Below, in pieces: positions 47,401 through 54,672 of a stretch of DNA of 64,000 nucleotides; within the stretch, counting starts at the first letter, position 1; each line of letters opens with the position of its first letter. The stretch is from Mucilaginibacter sp. SG564 (GTDB lineage Bacteria; Bacteroidota; Bacteroidia; Sphingobacteriales; Sphingobacteriaceae): the NCBI RefSeq assembly GCF_013149275.1, contig NZ_JABGNA010000008.1, positions 1 to 64,000 on the forward strand, written 5' to 3'. The notes under the pieces were generated by a model. It worked only from the letters and a program-made list of their open reading frames with translations. It made no database searches and was not told where the DNA came from. Both the position numbers and the translations under genes were made by a program.

Positions 47401-47854
47401 TAAATACCTGGAAACAAAAGAACTGGAAGTATCAGACCTGATTTTAATTGATAGCTATAAACGATGGGATGCGGATAATAAAACAGATGAGGAACTGAAA
47501 AGTTCAGCCGATCTGCAAATGCAGAATATTGATCTGTCGATGTTTGGGATAGATGGAGAATATCTTAAAACGATTCGGGAAAGAGCGCTGGACAAAATGT
47601 TTAATTATTCGAAATTCATGAACGATAAAATGGATGAAGGATTGATCAACACACGGATCCATCAGGTCAAGTGTGAGGAAACGCTTGATACCGCCTCCAA
47701 AAACAGGAACTGGGAAGACAGTACTCATAATGGTTATTTAATTTATCAGGGTAAAGGAGCGCACCCTGTAATGTTGAACCCCGACTATGTATCTGCCAAT
47801 GCAGCACATCTTCAGGAAATAATGCAGTTGGTTCGGTTAGAGTATAAATATTGA
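38402..47854 (+). CDS. Three-module NRPS with terminal thioesterase (half C-A5-T-C-A6-T-C-A7-T-TE)
   Basis: A 3150-residue synthetase. Residues 1-235 are only the C-terminal lobe of a C domain, starting at the IDYWLEK region; no HHxxxDG. Then A5 256-755, T5 (Ser803), C 855-1290 (His984), A6 1300-1795, T6 (Ser1842, in SGGHS), C 1896-2325 (His2023), A7 2339-2820, T7 (Ser2869), TE 2915-3150 with GYSVGG (Ser2990). Codes read by eye: A5 DAGYFGAVIK (unassigned), A6 DLTKIGEVGK (asparagine, one conservative change), A7 DILQLGVIWK (glycine, one change). The TE releases the product by hydrolysis or cyclisation; Orn or Thr side chains are possible nucleophiles for ring closure. It starts 37 bases after the PKS gene. 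No epimerisation domain and no downstream tailoring gene. Confidence 0.95.
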   Translation: MNNDNALQHKIAIDYWLEKTGRYEPSEIAATTMLGSTQARHFQSFILPGETAAILKKISNDKDAGIYVFLLAALNILIHQYTDAAHVLIASPAPVLAGESAIIAPLFLETNIDAKADIRHLLSTLQKELKEANHHKIYPFEKFKEKFSINNGSTSSLFNCSFTYIPFTGKNEFEEQSRLSFAIDKTGESFEIKIGYTGNYADWFISQLGNHLMHIVFFIANNPTEEIAVVPLLSTDERRNILKTFNSTEVEFAERDMSVIEMFEKQVLQNPEQTAIRFNGTEISYQGLQSRSLQLAKLLRDNGIQTNNVVALICNRSEHMITGMLGVLKAGAAYLPIDADIPDERIDYILKDSSAQTILTTKDVLASKPQLFVDHANKIILLDDIAGSTAVADFSIKNTPDDRAYIIYTSGSTGRPKGITILHKGFVNLVLAFKNLYATGFNTNDRCLALANIAFDASVGEIYMALTSGSTLVILDTEYLFDTTKLATFIVQENITFAYVPPVLLKDLHRDLKPFGSAIKLNKLFVGVEAIKDTLLYDYCTLIKDIDIVNAYGPTETTVICSALNYKPQIPVGENVSIGTPIPNYRIYILNNALEPLPAGVPGEVCVAGDGVSHGYLNNSELNTLKFIDDPFHKGEKMFKTGDLAKWTPEGNIIFIGRKDNQVKIRGYRVELGEIESVLVNHPQIKEAVVCAFDDEMGSKYLCAYFVPLSEVATSELRSYLSKLLPEYMVPPRFVAIEQIPVTANGKTDRRKLPRPESVEKVIGAHDLSSNETEEKLVSIWQELLNVRRIGVHENFFELGGHSLKVARLISIILQEFHVEVPFRQIFTCGSIKRLAAYIEKAERSVQFQIHQAPVSDRYPASSAQRRLYLSYLLNKEVTNYNMPLAFEFKGTVDVNKLEKVFKEIIEHQEAFRTSFTVIDGVVVQEIYKEVPFELSVIQAVDNNPERQILNLIRHFDLSHAPLLRVFFIQKAVDEFVLLMDMHHIISDGMSIGLFLTEFANVHRGQSLSPLKIQYKDYAYWLDQYRKTSAFEQQKNYWLNTFADKQKSAEFPSDYPRPNEPTFDGENVFFTIDKVKVSTLRKTANDQASTLFLLTFAAYKILLYKYSGQKNIIVGTPVAGRVHPDLDSIIGMFVNPLPIRNQLEPEWSFADLLLQLKDSFFKALDNQLYPLEEIIESIEAERTPNRNPLFDTLFAYQNIGLEELQMPGFIVKALNINNSGAKFDLSVEVQEAGDELIVAFNFSKDLFKRSTIEQMGRHYLHILTEAVQSPGKSIGSICLMDNSDQKHLLSAINNTQKAVTYHTIHQMFEEQAAIVPDAIAVSCNGYTSSYTELNKKSNELAVILINSGLQKGDVVAVLATRNEQLIINLLAILKAGGVYLPVDPNYPLERIAFVLEDTACAYLLQTTDITEPVAALIAKKQIRIIDPNTKLISKNPELPKVSANDHAYIIYTSGSTGKPKGVMIDHGSIVNYISWANSYYLKGQPGAMPLFTSLSFDLTLTSIFMPLSTGNEIVIYNGGEEGLLIEKVIADNRVDVIKLTPAHLNILNNIEPFPRQPNNRLRALIVGGETLDSRISADIYQKFGGEITLFNEYGPTEATVGCMIYPFDPQDPFTTVPIGKPIDNTRIYLLDNDNQLCPPGIMGEICIAGAGLATGYSNQPELTDQKFCTVASLSNERIYRSGDMGKWQPDGNMIFYGRKDEQLKINGYRIEPGEIEVILLDHPDIKEAVTAVIESKSGTQALAAYFTSPQSINVVELKAFLTARLPSFMIPAYLIQMDRFSLTNNGKIDKKALPQPIASVTDAAMVAPESEMEEALLKIWKDVLEVDEMGITQNFFESGGHSLKALVLVSRIQKAFHIEVSLKDVFNNPTVKTLAGYLSSASGLRFISINPIAKQPHYPLSSAQKRIFVMSHFQGAETSYNMYAAFWVEGDLNVQKLEHSFQILVNRHETLRTSFRMVNDEPVQIVHDEIVFRLKYMQGIEEDAEELVKSFIRKFELDQAPLFRAQVVKVSDDRHLVMFDMHHIIADGVSLDIFFSELWQIYYGHQFPELIIQYKDYAAWQQSFFNTAAIEQQKHFWKKQFEGALPQLDLPADFPRPLVQTFEGRNYQFDLDINTVGRISAFISEKKVTLNMFMLAVYNILLSKYTSQEDIIVGSPVAGRTHADLEPLMGMFVNTLALRNYPEAEKKFETFLNDVKENALAAYENQDYPFEELVESLQLKRDTSRNPLFDTMFLFMGPKPEPEEQELKFSAYPLNVAVAKFDLTFETIQLQENIRFLINYNTALFTAAHIQRLAVHFINIINQVLVNPEIPLQQIRLPDQQETRVLTQFGGIAGKSTPQTIHGLWSDQVLRYKTRIAIETANEHLTFEELDQRASALAAHLQNTYTIKAGSKVAVMLQRTLNLPVTLLAILKAGGAYIPIDPFFPQQRINYILDNSECSLIVTDQQSDYDIPVFNTLKEKVEAGHFQINDVAITSSDLAYITYTSGSTGAPKGVMIEQGNVVSFTQNLEPVFGIIPGDKILAVTNITFDIAVLEILCSLLAGVSVVLADDMEVNDFEKIGHLIKQQQINVLQLTPSRFLLLQHTLGTGFISGIKTLLIGGEAMPMELFQTLKNFDKTRIFNVYGPTETCIWSTAAEIINDRITIGKPLVDEQILILSPHGNLQPINIPGEICISGPGVGRGYFNNEGLTAEKFFRDPRFSADRIYKTGDLGRWLPDGRIEYIGRMDNQVKLRGYRVELGEIENTLLKLEGVKMAAAILTEANREKQLVVFYNADKEHHNAELKAFLANYLPNYMIPDFCIHLPAIPLTSSGKIDRKALESLAPNQFMPVRIYEEAIGAIQKSLVSIWEDVLNVDRIGVSDNFFELGGNSIKLIQVLNKVKRELNIDLPLATAFKYASVKELAEHIRVSEALDKMEEELPYSVINPGCQQIIFCFPPFIGYSFLYTVLADYLPDYTLCCFHFIERDDRMEQYLQIMNELQPNQPFVLLGYSVGGNFAFEVAKYLETKELEVSDLILIDSYKRWDADNKTDEELKSSADLQMQNIDLSMFGIDGEYLKTIRERALDKMFNYSKFMNDKMDEGLINTRIHQVKCEETLDTASKNRNWEDSTHNGYLIYQGKGAHPVMLNPDYVSANAAHLQEIMQLVRLEYKY

Positions 47855-48068
47855 GCAGAAAAATAACAGTGGCCTGCTCCCTGGTTTGGGATAATCAGGT
47901 CGCTTTACAACCCTTTGTACATAACCATGGTGATGCAAGATCAAATGCGTTACGAATACGTAACAGTGAAATAATTTAAGATTATAAGATACCGACAATT
48001 AGGGGAATATATGCGCAGAGGCTCTTTCTGTTAAGCAGTTCGTTCATACGGTAAATATAATTAAGATC

Positions 48069-48677
48069 TCAGATCACTACTCTAAAAGTTAAATTGATGC
48101 GTGCCTTCATTGGTTTAATTGATTTAGCGATACGATGTTCCCATTGTTCCTGTAAACCGGCTTTCATCAGCAGGAAAGAGCCATGCTCCAGCCTTACGGA
48201 ATAATGCTCGGCATGATCTGTCTTGTTTCGGATGTCAAAGCTGCGCACCTGCCCGAAACTTACGGAGGCAATAATAGGATGCTTTCCTAAAACGCTTTCC
48301 CGGTCGCTATGCCAGGCTACGGAATCATTACCATCGCGATAATAATTTAACAACACACTGTTAAACTGAATGCCAGCTAATGGTTCGACTAATGATTTAA
48401 TATAACGGAGCTCCGGTGTCCAGGGATTGGGATTGGAAATTCTCCCTGATACCGAATAATCAGTACCTACATCCCCATGCCAGGAAGTTAACCTAGGTGT
48501 GAGATACTCCTTATCCCACATTTTTTGCCTACTTTGCTTCCAGGGTATTTCCGTAATGAACTTTTGCAGCAGTTCGTCGCTGGCGATCGGATCAATAAAC
48601 CCTGCCCTGTATTCCAATAATTCATCAGGCAGCCCCTTACTCTGACCTGCCTCAGTAAAAAAACTCAACTGTTCCAT
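48069..48677 (-). CDS. alkB: AlkB-like 2-oxoglutarate/Fe(II) dioxygenase
   Basis: A 202-residue DNA/RNA dealkylation enzyme of the AlkB family. The iron ligands are His and Asp in WHSDRE and the distal His in WEHRIAKS; the 2-oxoglutarate-binding Arg residues are in RINLTFR. NYYRDGNDSVAWHSD is the family core motif. Length fits the short AlkB-homologue-2-like bacterial form. It is on the strand opposite to imuA-imuB-dnaE2 and divergent from it, with about 300 bases between; both are DNA-damage functions, so a shared control region is plausible. Confidence 0.9.
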   Translation of the reverse strand: MEQLSFFTEAGQSKGLPDELLEYRAGFIDPIASDELLQKFITEIPWKQSRQKMWDKEYLTPRLTSWHGDVGTDYSVSGRISNPNPWTPELRYIKSLVEPLAGIQFNSVLLNYYRDGNDSVAWHSDRESVLGKHPIIASVSFGQVRSFDIRNKTDHAEHYSVRLEHGSFLLMKAGLQEQWEHRIAKSIKPMKARINLTFRVVI

Positions 48678-48983
48678 AAAACCCCATACTGTATTAAATA
48701 GATTTGCCGGATTGCTATCTGCGTTCTTTGACGATCAATCCATGGTTATCATAAGGCCTGGTGAGCCTGTTTCTCTAATAAATTCTACCCAGGAACCATT
48801 GTCATAAGTCATATATAAATGATACATCAGGATCGTATTGACACATGGCATATTCGAAAAGGGCATGACCGACTGATCAGGCTGTCGTTTTCGGGTAATC
48901 CGGGCATTCATAAAACAAATATAAAAGTTTTCTATGAAATGCTAAAAATATTAGCATAGCTTTGTTGTTCCAAATTACAGGAT
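48678..48983. other. Divergent control region, alkB/imuA
   Basis: About 306 bases with no supported gene. It carries the 19-bp palindrome at 48939-48957 near the imuA start and must contain both promoters. Nothing else stands out. Confidence 0.5.
48939..48957. promoter_or_regulatory. Palindromic operator before imuA
   Basis: A 19-bp palindrome with arms ATGCTAA and TTAGCAT and a 5-base centre (AAATA), extended outside by CTATG/CATAG. It ends 26 bases before the imuA start codon. Position and symmetry suggest a LexA-like or dedicated repressor site for the mutasome; which protein binds is unknown. Confidence 0.6.
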
Positions 48984-49706
48984 ATGTACGTCGCGAAAAA
49001 AGAGCTGATCGAAAGGCTGCAGAAAGATATTTTGCAATGGGAAGGTTATAAACCGCCATCGGTGGGAGCGGGCGATCTGGTCGGTTTGGGTCCCGTCGAA
49101 GCGGCCTTTCCCAATGGTGTGTTCCCAATGGGGGCGGTGCATGAGTTAGTTTGCGGCAGCAGCGAGCAGGCCGCGGCTGGAGGTGGTTTAGTGACGGGTA
49201 TTTTATCCGTTCTGCTGAGGCAGGGCGGGGTGAGTGTCTGGATCGGCAGGGCCAGGCATTTGTTCGCGCCTGCGCTGACGATCTTCGGCGTAGAACCAGA
49301 CCGTGTCATCTTTATCAGTCTGACTAAAGATAAGGAGGCGCTTTGGGTGATGGAAGAAGCGTTGAAATGTTCAGGACTGAAAGCGGTGATCTGTGAGGTT
49401 CGCGAATTGAACTTCAAGCAGTCGCGGCGGTTGCAGCTGGCGGTGGAACAAAGCCGGGTATCGGGTTTTGTGCTGCGTAATGCCGCCGATCAATTGGGTT
49501 CAACAGCCTGTGCTGCACGCTGGCGGGTGAAGCCCCTGCCCAGCGCTGATTTGAATGGCTTGCCCGGCGTGGGTTTTTTGCGTTGGCGGGTAGAACTTTT
49601 AAAAGTACGTAATGGGCAAACTGGAAGCTGGGTACTGGAATGGAAAAACGGGCGATTTAATACAATTGAAGAAAATATGGTTTTAGCAGAAAGGCAGGTG
49701 GGGTGA
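48984..49706 (+). CDS. imuA: ImuA, RecA-like mutasome protein
   Basis: A 240-residue protein of the ImuA family (also annotated as SulA-like or RecA-like). It shows the family block FPNGVFPMGAVHEL and a RecA-like core (GGLVTGILSVLLRQGGVSVWIG), but the P-loop lysine motif (GKT) is replaced by a Gly/Ala-rich loop, so ATP hydrolysis is doubtful. It is the first gene of imuA-imuB-dnaE2, where it supports error-prone translesion synthesis after DNA damage. The gap to imuB is 3 bases. Confidence 0.9.
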   Translation: MYVAKKELIERLQKDILQWEGYKPPSVGAGDLVGLGPVEAAFPNGVFPMGAVHELVCGSSEQAAAGGGLVTGILSVLLRQGGVSVWIGRARHLFAPALTIFGVEPDRVIFISLTKDKEALWVMEEALKCSGLKAVICEVRELNFKQSRRLQLAVEQSRVSGFVLRNAADQLGSTACAARWRVKPLPSADLNGLPGVGFLRWRVELLKVRNGQTGSWVLEWKNGRFNTIEENMVLAERQVG

Positions 49707-49709
49707 GCG

Positions 49710-51206
49710 ATGCAAAAACGTTTTATGGCAATCTGGTTCCGGCATTTACTGACGGACTGGTTGGCGCTCCGTCGGCCTGAGTTAAAAGAATTGCCCTTCG
49801 TATTGGTTACGCCGGTCAAGAACCGGATGGTTATTACCGGGGTCAGTCCTTTGGCGGAGCAACAAGGTGCTTTCCGGGGCATGGCGGTAGCGGACGCGCG
49901 GGCCGCGGTTCCTGAGTTGTTGGCCGTTGATGACACTCCCGGGAAAGCCGCTAAATTATTACGACTGCTGGGTTTATGGTGTATTCGTTATACACCCATC
50001 GTTTCTGTTGATCTGCCGGACGGATTACTACTGGATATTTCAGGCTGTACCCATCTTTGGGAAGATGAACGTGGTTACCTGAAAGAGGTGATTTTGAAAC
50101 TGCGCAATGCGGGCTTTGATGCGCGTGCGGCAATTGCCGACACGGCCGGTGCAGCCTGGGCTGTATCGCGGTTTGCACGGGTTTCACCAATCGTTCTGTC
50201 CGAAATGCAGGGAAGAGCGATAGCTGGTTTGCCTTCCGCAGCATTACGATTAGAGCCTGAAATATTGGAACGGCTGCAAAAATTAGGTTTCCGTACCATC
50301 GGACCCTTACTGGACTTGCCGGTTTCGGCTTTGAGGCGGCGTTTTGGAAAAAGTTTGTTGTTAAGATTGGATCAGGCCCTGGGCAGGGCAGATGAATACC
50401 TGAATCCGTTGGTGCCACCAGTACCTTATGTCGAACGGCTACCTTGCCTGGAGCCGATCCGTAACGCGTCGGGTATTGAGATCGCTATCGAAAAATTATT
50501 GACCGAGATCTGTCAGCGCCTAAAGGCGGAAGGTAAAGGCGTGCGCAAGGCCGTGCTGAAGTGTGTCCGGGTTGATGGTAAAATGGTTCAAACGGATATC
50601 AGTACAAACCGTGGCTCGCACAGCGTTTCGCATTTGTTAAAACTGTTTCAGCTGCAGGTCGCCAGGATTGAGCCGGCCTTGGGAATCGAGCTGTTTGTGC
50701 TGGAGGTACCTCAAGTAGAAGAAATGGATGCCCCGCAAGAGCAGCTCTGGGCTTTGGATAAAGGCCTGGCAGATACGGCATTGGTGGAATTGCTTGACCG
50801 GGTAGCTTGCCGAATAGGTGCGCAGGCCATCCAGCGATTTTTACCTGCGGAACATTACTGGCCGGAACGCTCCGTCAGATTAGCCACCTCCATAACCGAA
50901 GAGCCGCAAATCGCCTGGCCCAGGCAAATGCGGCCCATGCGCTTACTGACGCCACCCGAAATGATTGAGGTGATGGCGCTGGTGCCGGACAATCCTCCCA
51001 AATGGTTTATTCATAAAGGCAAAAGGCATAGTATCACCAAAGCCGATGGCCCGGAACGGATAGGGAGGGAATGGTGGCAGGACAGCGGAGAGCACCGGGA
51101 TTATTATGTGGTAGAAGACAGTGAAGGGCAGCGTTACTGGCTGTTCCGCTCGGGACATTATGATGGTGGTGATGCGCAATGGTATTTACATGGCTATTTT
51201 GCTTAA
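49710..51206 (+). CDS. imuB: ImuB, catalytically inactive Y-family polymerase homologue
   Basis: A 498-residue Y-family polymerase relative. The N-terminal palm start (MAIWFRHLLTDWLALRRPEL) lacks the DMDAFF acidic motif, and the SIDE motif is replaced by SVDLPDGLLLDISG, so the catalytic acidic residues are missing, as is typical of ImuB. Helix-hairpin-helix (LQKLGFRTIGPLLDLP) and little-finger-like parts follow. In known systems ImuB is an adaptor joining ImuA, the beta clamp and DnaE2. It ends 11 bases before dnaE2. Confidence 0.92.
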   Translation: MQKRFMAIWFRHLLTDWLALRRPELKELPFVLVTPVKNRMVITGVSPLAEQQGAFRGMAVADARAAVPELLAVDDTPGKAAKLLRLLGLWCIRYTPIVSVDLPDGLLLDISGCTHLWEDERGYLKEVILKLRNAGFDARAAIADTAGAAWAVSRFARVSPIVLSEMQGRAIAGLPSAALRLEPEILERLQKLGFRTIGPLLDLPVSALRRRFGKSLLLRLDQALGRADEYLNPLVPPVPYVERLPCLEPIRNASGIEIAIEKLLTEICQRLKAEGKGVRKAVLKCVRVDGKMVQTDISTNRGSHSVSHLLKLFQLQVARIEPALGIELFVLEVPQVEEMDAPQEQLWALDKGLADTALVELLDRVACRIGAQAIQRFLPAEHYWPERSVRLATSITEEPQIAWPRQMRPMRLLTPPEMIEVMALVPDNPPKWFIHKGKRHSITKADGPERIGREWWQDSGEHRDYYVVEDSEGQRYWLFRSGHYDGGDAQWYLHGYFA

Positions 51207-51217
51207 AATGAATAAAC

Positions 51218-54200
51218 ATGATTTATGCGGAATTACAGGTTACCTCGAATTTTAGCTTCCTGCGCGGAGGTTCGCACCCGCATGAATTGATAGAACAGGC
51301 AGCAGTTCTAGGCTATTCGGCTATCGCGGTTACCGACCGGAACTCATTGGCTGGCATCGTTCGGGCGCATGTGGCGGCGAAAGCAGCCGGTATCCGTTTT
51401 ATTCCCGCCAGTCGGCTGGATTTGATGGATGGCGCCAGTTTACTGGCTTATCCCACTGATATAGCAGCTTACGGCCGGTTGTCTGCATTATTAACATTGG
51501 GCAACCTGCGGACAGAAAAAGGACAATGTGAATTGTATAAAGCTGATATCTATCAATACCGTGAGGGTATTTTATGGGTGGTGGTACCACCGGACAGCTT
51601 AAATAGTAATTTTGAACTGGATGCCGGCTTTCTGGCTGATTTGTCAGAATACAGGAAACATTTTGGTGGATCCCTGTATTTGGCCGCTTCTTTTAATTAC
51701 CAGGGGCAGGATGCCAAACGGCTATTCCGACTGGCGGAAACAGGTGTACCCCTGGTGGCTACCGGTGATGTGTTTTATCATACTCCGGCGCGGCGGGAGT
51801 TACAGGATGTGTTGACTTGCATCCGCAAAAAATGTACTATCCATACAGCAGGCTTTAAATTGTATCCCAATGCAGAGCGCTTTTTGAAGGAAAAGCAAGA
51901 AATCACCCGCTTATTCCGGGTTTATCCACAGGCGCTGGAAAATACCCGTGTGATCTCGGATGCCTGCAATTTTTCATTGGATGAACTCAAATATATCACG
52001 CCGGAGGACCAGGTAGTAGAAGGGCTAAGTTCACAACAGCGGCTGGCTAAACTGACCTGGGACGGCGCTAAAGAACGGTTTGGGGAACCTGTTCCTGAAA
52101 AACATAGACAACAGATCGCGTTTGAACTAGACTTTATTGAGAAACGCCGGCTGGCCTGGTATTTCCTGCGCGTGTATCATTACACCCAGGAAGCAGAAGA
52201 TCTGGGTATCCTACACCAGGGACGAGGTTCGGCCGCGAATTCTACGGTTTGTTTTTGTTTGGGTATTACAGCGGTAAATCCGGCCAAATCCCGCTTACTG
52301 TTCTCCCGTTTTATGTCGGATGCGCGTGATGAATGGCCCGATATCGATGTAGACTTTGAGCATGAACGGCGGGAAGAAATTATCCAGTTTATCTATAACG
52401 ATTACGGGCGGGACCGGGCAGCTATCGTAGCGACGGTTACGCAGGAAAGACATAAGGGCGCCATACGCGATGTGGGGAAAGCCATGGGCTTATCGGAGGA
52501 TACCATCAAACGTATTGGCGGAACGATCTGGAGTTTCAGCGAAGAAGGTTTTGATGAAAACCGGCTTCGTGAGCAGGGACTGAACCCCAAAGATCCACTG
52601 ATACTGAAAGTATTGCAGCTTACTAGTGAACTGATTGGCTTTCCCCGGCAATTAGGCCAGCATACAGGTGGGTTTGTGATCACTGAAGGACGTTTATCTG
52701 ACCTTTGTCCTGTCCTCAATGCCCGGATGGAGAACAGGACGCAAGTGGAATGGAACAAAGATGATCTGGAGGACCTGCAGATCCTGAAGGTTGATGTGTT
52801 GGGTTTGGGGATGCTGACTATGATCCGTAAGGCATTTGACCTGGTATTAAAGCATTACAGCCGTAAACTTACTTTAGCTAACGTACCACAGGATGATCCC
52901 CTGGTTTACGATATGATCTGCCGGGCAGATACGATTGGCGTGTTTCAGATCGAAAGCCGTGCGCAGATGTCTATGCTTCCCCGCCTTAAGCCGCGGGAGT
53001 TCTATGACCTGGTGATCGAAGTCGCCATCGTGCGGCCTGGGCCTATTCAAGGCGATATGGTGCATCCATACCTGCGGCGGCGTAACAAAGAAGAGTTACC
53101 AGAATATCCTAAACCAGAATTGGAAGAAATTTTAAAACGTACGCTGGGTGTTCCGCTTTTTCAGGAGCAGGCGATGGAGATAGCCATTGTAGCCGGAGGT
53201 TTTACGCCAGCCGAGGCTGATCAGCTGCGTCGTAGTATGGCTTCTTTTAAAGCCAATGGCAAGCTGCATTTATATGAAAAGAAATTGGTGGAGGGTATGA
53301 TGGCGAGGGGCTACGAAGAGGATTTCTCTCGGAGGATATTTAAGCAGCTGCAGGGCTTTGAAGGGTATGGTTTTCCTGAAAGTCATGCTGCTTCCTTCGC
53401 TTTGTTAGTTTATATCTCCTCCTGGTTGAAGTGTTATTACCCGGACGTATTTTGCGCGGCGCTACTCAATAGCCAACCGATGGGGTTTTATCAACCGGCG
53501 CAGATTGTACAGGATGCCCGCAATCATCAGGTGCAGGTCTTACCCGTAGATATCAACTTTTCCGAATGGGATAATACCCTGGAAAGTAAGGGTAGTAAAT
53601 ACCATGCCGTTCGTCTGGGTTTCAGACAGGTTAAAGGATTACGGGAAGAGGATATGATGTTATTGGTAGGTATGCGTAAAGCGGGTTACCGGCATGTTGA
53701 CCAATTACGGGCGGTGGGTGTGCCGGAAGCCGCTTTGGAAAAACTGGCCGACGCCGATGCATTCCGCTCCATTGGCGCAGACCGCCGTATGGCACTTTGG
53801 GAAGTATCTGCCCTGGCTGACCGGCCTGTTGGCTTATTTGATGGGCAGGTTTCAGAAACAGCGATGGAGGATAAAGTTCCCTTACCGCTGCTGACACGCG
53901 GGGAACATGTGGTGCAGGATTATATTTCGACAGGACTTTCCTTAAAACATCATCCGGTAGGGTTATTGCGGAAACAGTTAAGCAATCTGCATAATGTAAG
54001 AATAAGGGATTTGGTGCGGTATAAAGACGGTGATTTTGTACGACTCGCAGGATTAATTACCGTTCGGCAAAGGCCGGGAACAGCTAAGGGTATACTGTTT
54101 ATGACACTTGAAGATGAAACGGGCTCGGCTAACCTGGTGGTCTGGCAGACGTTGTTTGATCAATATCGTAAGGAGATCATCCAGTCTAAATTATTAATGG

Positions 54201-54418
54201 TGGCGGGTAAACTCCAAATAGCTGATGGGGTAACTCACCTGGTTGTACGCCAATGTTTTAATCTCACTATCTTGTTGCGTAGTTTAACCGAAATCGATCT
54301 GCCGCAAACCCTGATGCGTAGTGACGAGACTACCCAGCCTATCAATTATGATGGGCGCTCCAAGGCTCCGGCGATAACTACCGAAGGTGCTTTTCATAAA
54401 GGTCGAAATTTTCATTAA
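51218..54418 (+). CDS. dnaE2: Error-prone DNA polymerase III alpha subunit DnaE2 (ImuC)
   Basis: A 1066-residue C-family polymerase. N-terminal PHP domain (YAELQVTSNFSFLRGGSHP), then palm and finger motifs: LHQGRGSAANS, and the catalytic region DEWPDIDVDFEHERRE with the metal-binding Asp residues, later FPESHAASFALLVY and a C-terminal OB-fold (LITVRQRPGTAKGILFMTLEDETG). It is shorter than replicative DnaE (about 1150 or more) and ends with the DnaE2-type tail. With imuA and imuB it forms the inducible mutasome. No active-site loss is apparent. Confidence 0.94.
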   Translation: MIYAELQVTSNFSFLRGGSHPHELIEQAAVLGYSAIAVTDRNSLAGIVRAHVAAKAAGIRFIPASRLDLMDGASLLAYPTDIAAYGRLSALLTLGNLRTEKGQCELYKADIYQYREGILWVVVPPDSLNSNFELDAGFLADLSEYRKHFGGSLYLAASFNYQGQDAKRLFRLAETGVPLVATGDVFYHTPARRELQDVLTCIRKKCTIHTAGFKLYPNAERFLKEKQEITRLFRVYPQALENTRVISDACNFSLDELKYITPEDQVVEGLSSQQRLAKLTWDGAKERFGEPVPEKHRQQIAFELDFIEKRRLAWYFLRVYHYTQEAEDLGILHQGRGSAANSTVCFCLGITAVNPAKSRLLFSRFMSDARDEWPDIDVDFEHERREEIIQFIYNDYGRDRAAIVATVTQERHKGAIRDVGKAMGLSEDTIKRIGGTIWSFSEEGFDENRLREQGLNPKDPLILKVLQLTSELIGFPRQLGQHTGGFVITEGRLSDLCPVLNARMENRTQVEWNKDDLEDLQILKVDVLGLGMLTMIRKAFDLVLKHYSRKLTLANVPQDDPLVYDMICRADTIGVFQIESRAQMSMLPRLKPREFYDLVIEVAIVRPGPIQGDMVHPYLRRRNKEELPEYPKPELEEILKRTLGVPLFQEQAMEIAIVAGGFTPAEADQLRRSMASFKANGKLHLYEKKLVEGMMARGYEEDFSRRIFKQLQGFEGYGFPESHAASFALLVYISSWLKCYYPDVFCAALLNSQPMGFYQPAQIVQDARNHQVQVLPVDINFSEWDNTLESKGSKYHAVRLGFRQVKGLREEDMMLLVGMRKAGYRHVDQLRAVGVPEAALEKLADADAFRSIGADRRMALWEVSALADRPVGLFDGQVSETAMEDKVPLPLLTRGEHVVQDYISTGLSLKHHPVGLLRKQLSNLHNVRIRDLVRYKDGDFVRLAGLITVRQRPGTAKGILFMTLEDETGSANLVVWQTLFDQYRKEIIQSKLLMVAGKLQIADGVTHLVVRQCFNLTILLRSLTEIDLPQTLMRSDETTQPINYDGRSKAPAITTEGAFHKGRNFH

Positions 54419-54633
54419 ACCGGAAAAGGTGAGCATTTATAAATACGCTGTTCTATACAACTGTTGACGATAACTTCCGAAGAGTGCCGGACCTTGGGAG
54501 TTCCCGTATCGATTAGCTGTTATTATTTGTAACTATACTGATTGGCTGCAAGTGATTGAAGTATAAGTAATGTGTTTGCGCGAGTGAATGCACCTATGAG
54601 CGGGAATACTTTGAACACCTAGCCTCTGTATGA

Positions 54634-54659
54634 AAGGGTGCCCGGTTAAAGGCACCCTT
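54634..54659. terminator. Hairpin terminator at the end of the Sus-type operon
   Basis: A 9-bp stem, AAGGGTGCC (54634-54642) and GGCACCCTT (54651-54659), with an 8-base loop. It lies 14 bases beyond the stop codon of the minus-strand DUF5007-like gene and could also end dnaE2 readthrough from the other side. The T-runs are modest. Confidence 0.65.
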
Positions 54660-54672
54660 ATCATTTTGTAAT

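Noticed and set aside
47853..47879. Terminator after the last NRPS gene
   Set aside because: The arms GAGCAG and CTGCTC pair, but the loop is 15 bases and no T-run follows, so it is too weak to call.
49046..51219. Long minus-strand open frames (up to 155 codons) across imuA and imuB
   Set aside because: They are antisense shadows in relatively GC-rich genes; imuA, imuB and dnaE2 on the plus strand have clear family motifs and tight operon spacing.
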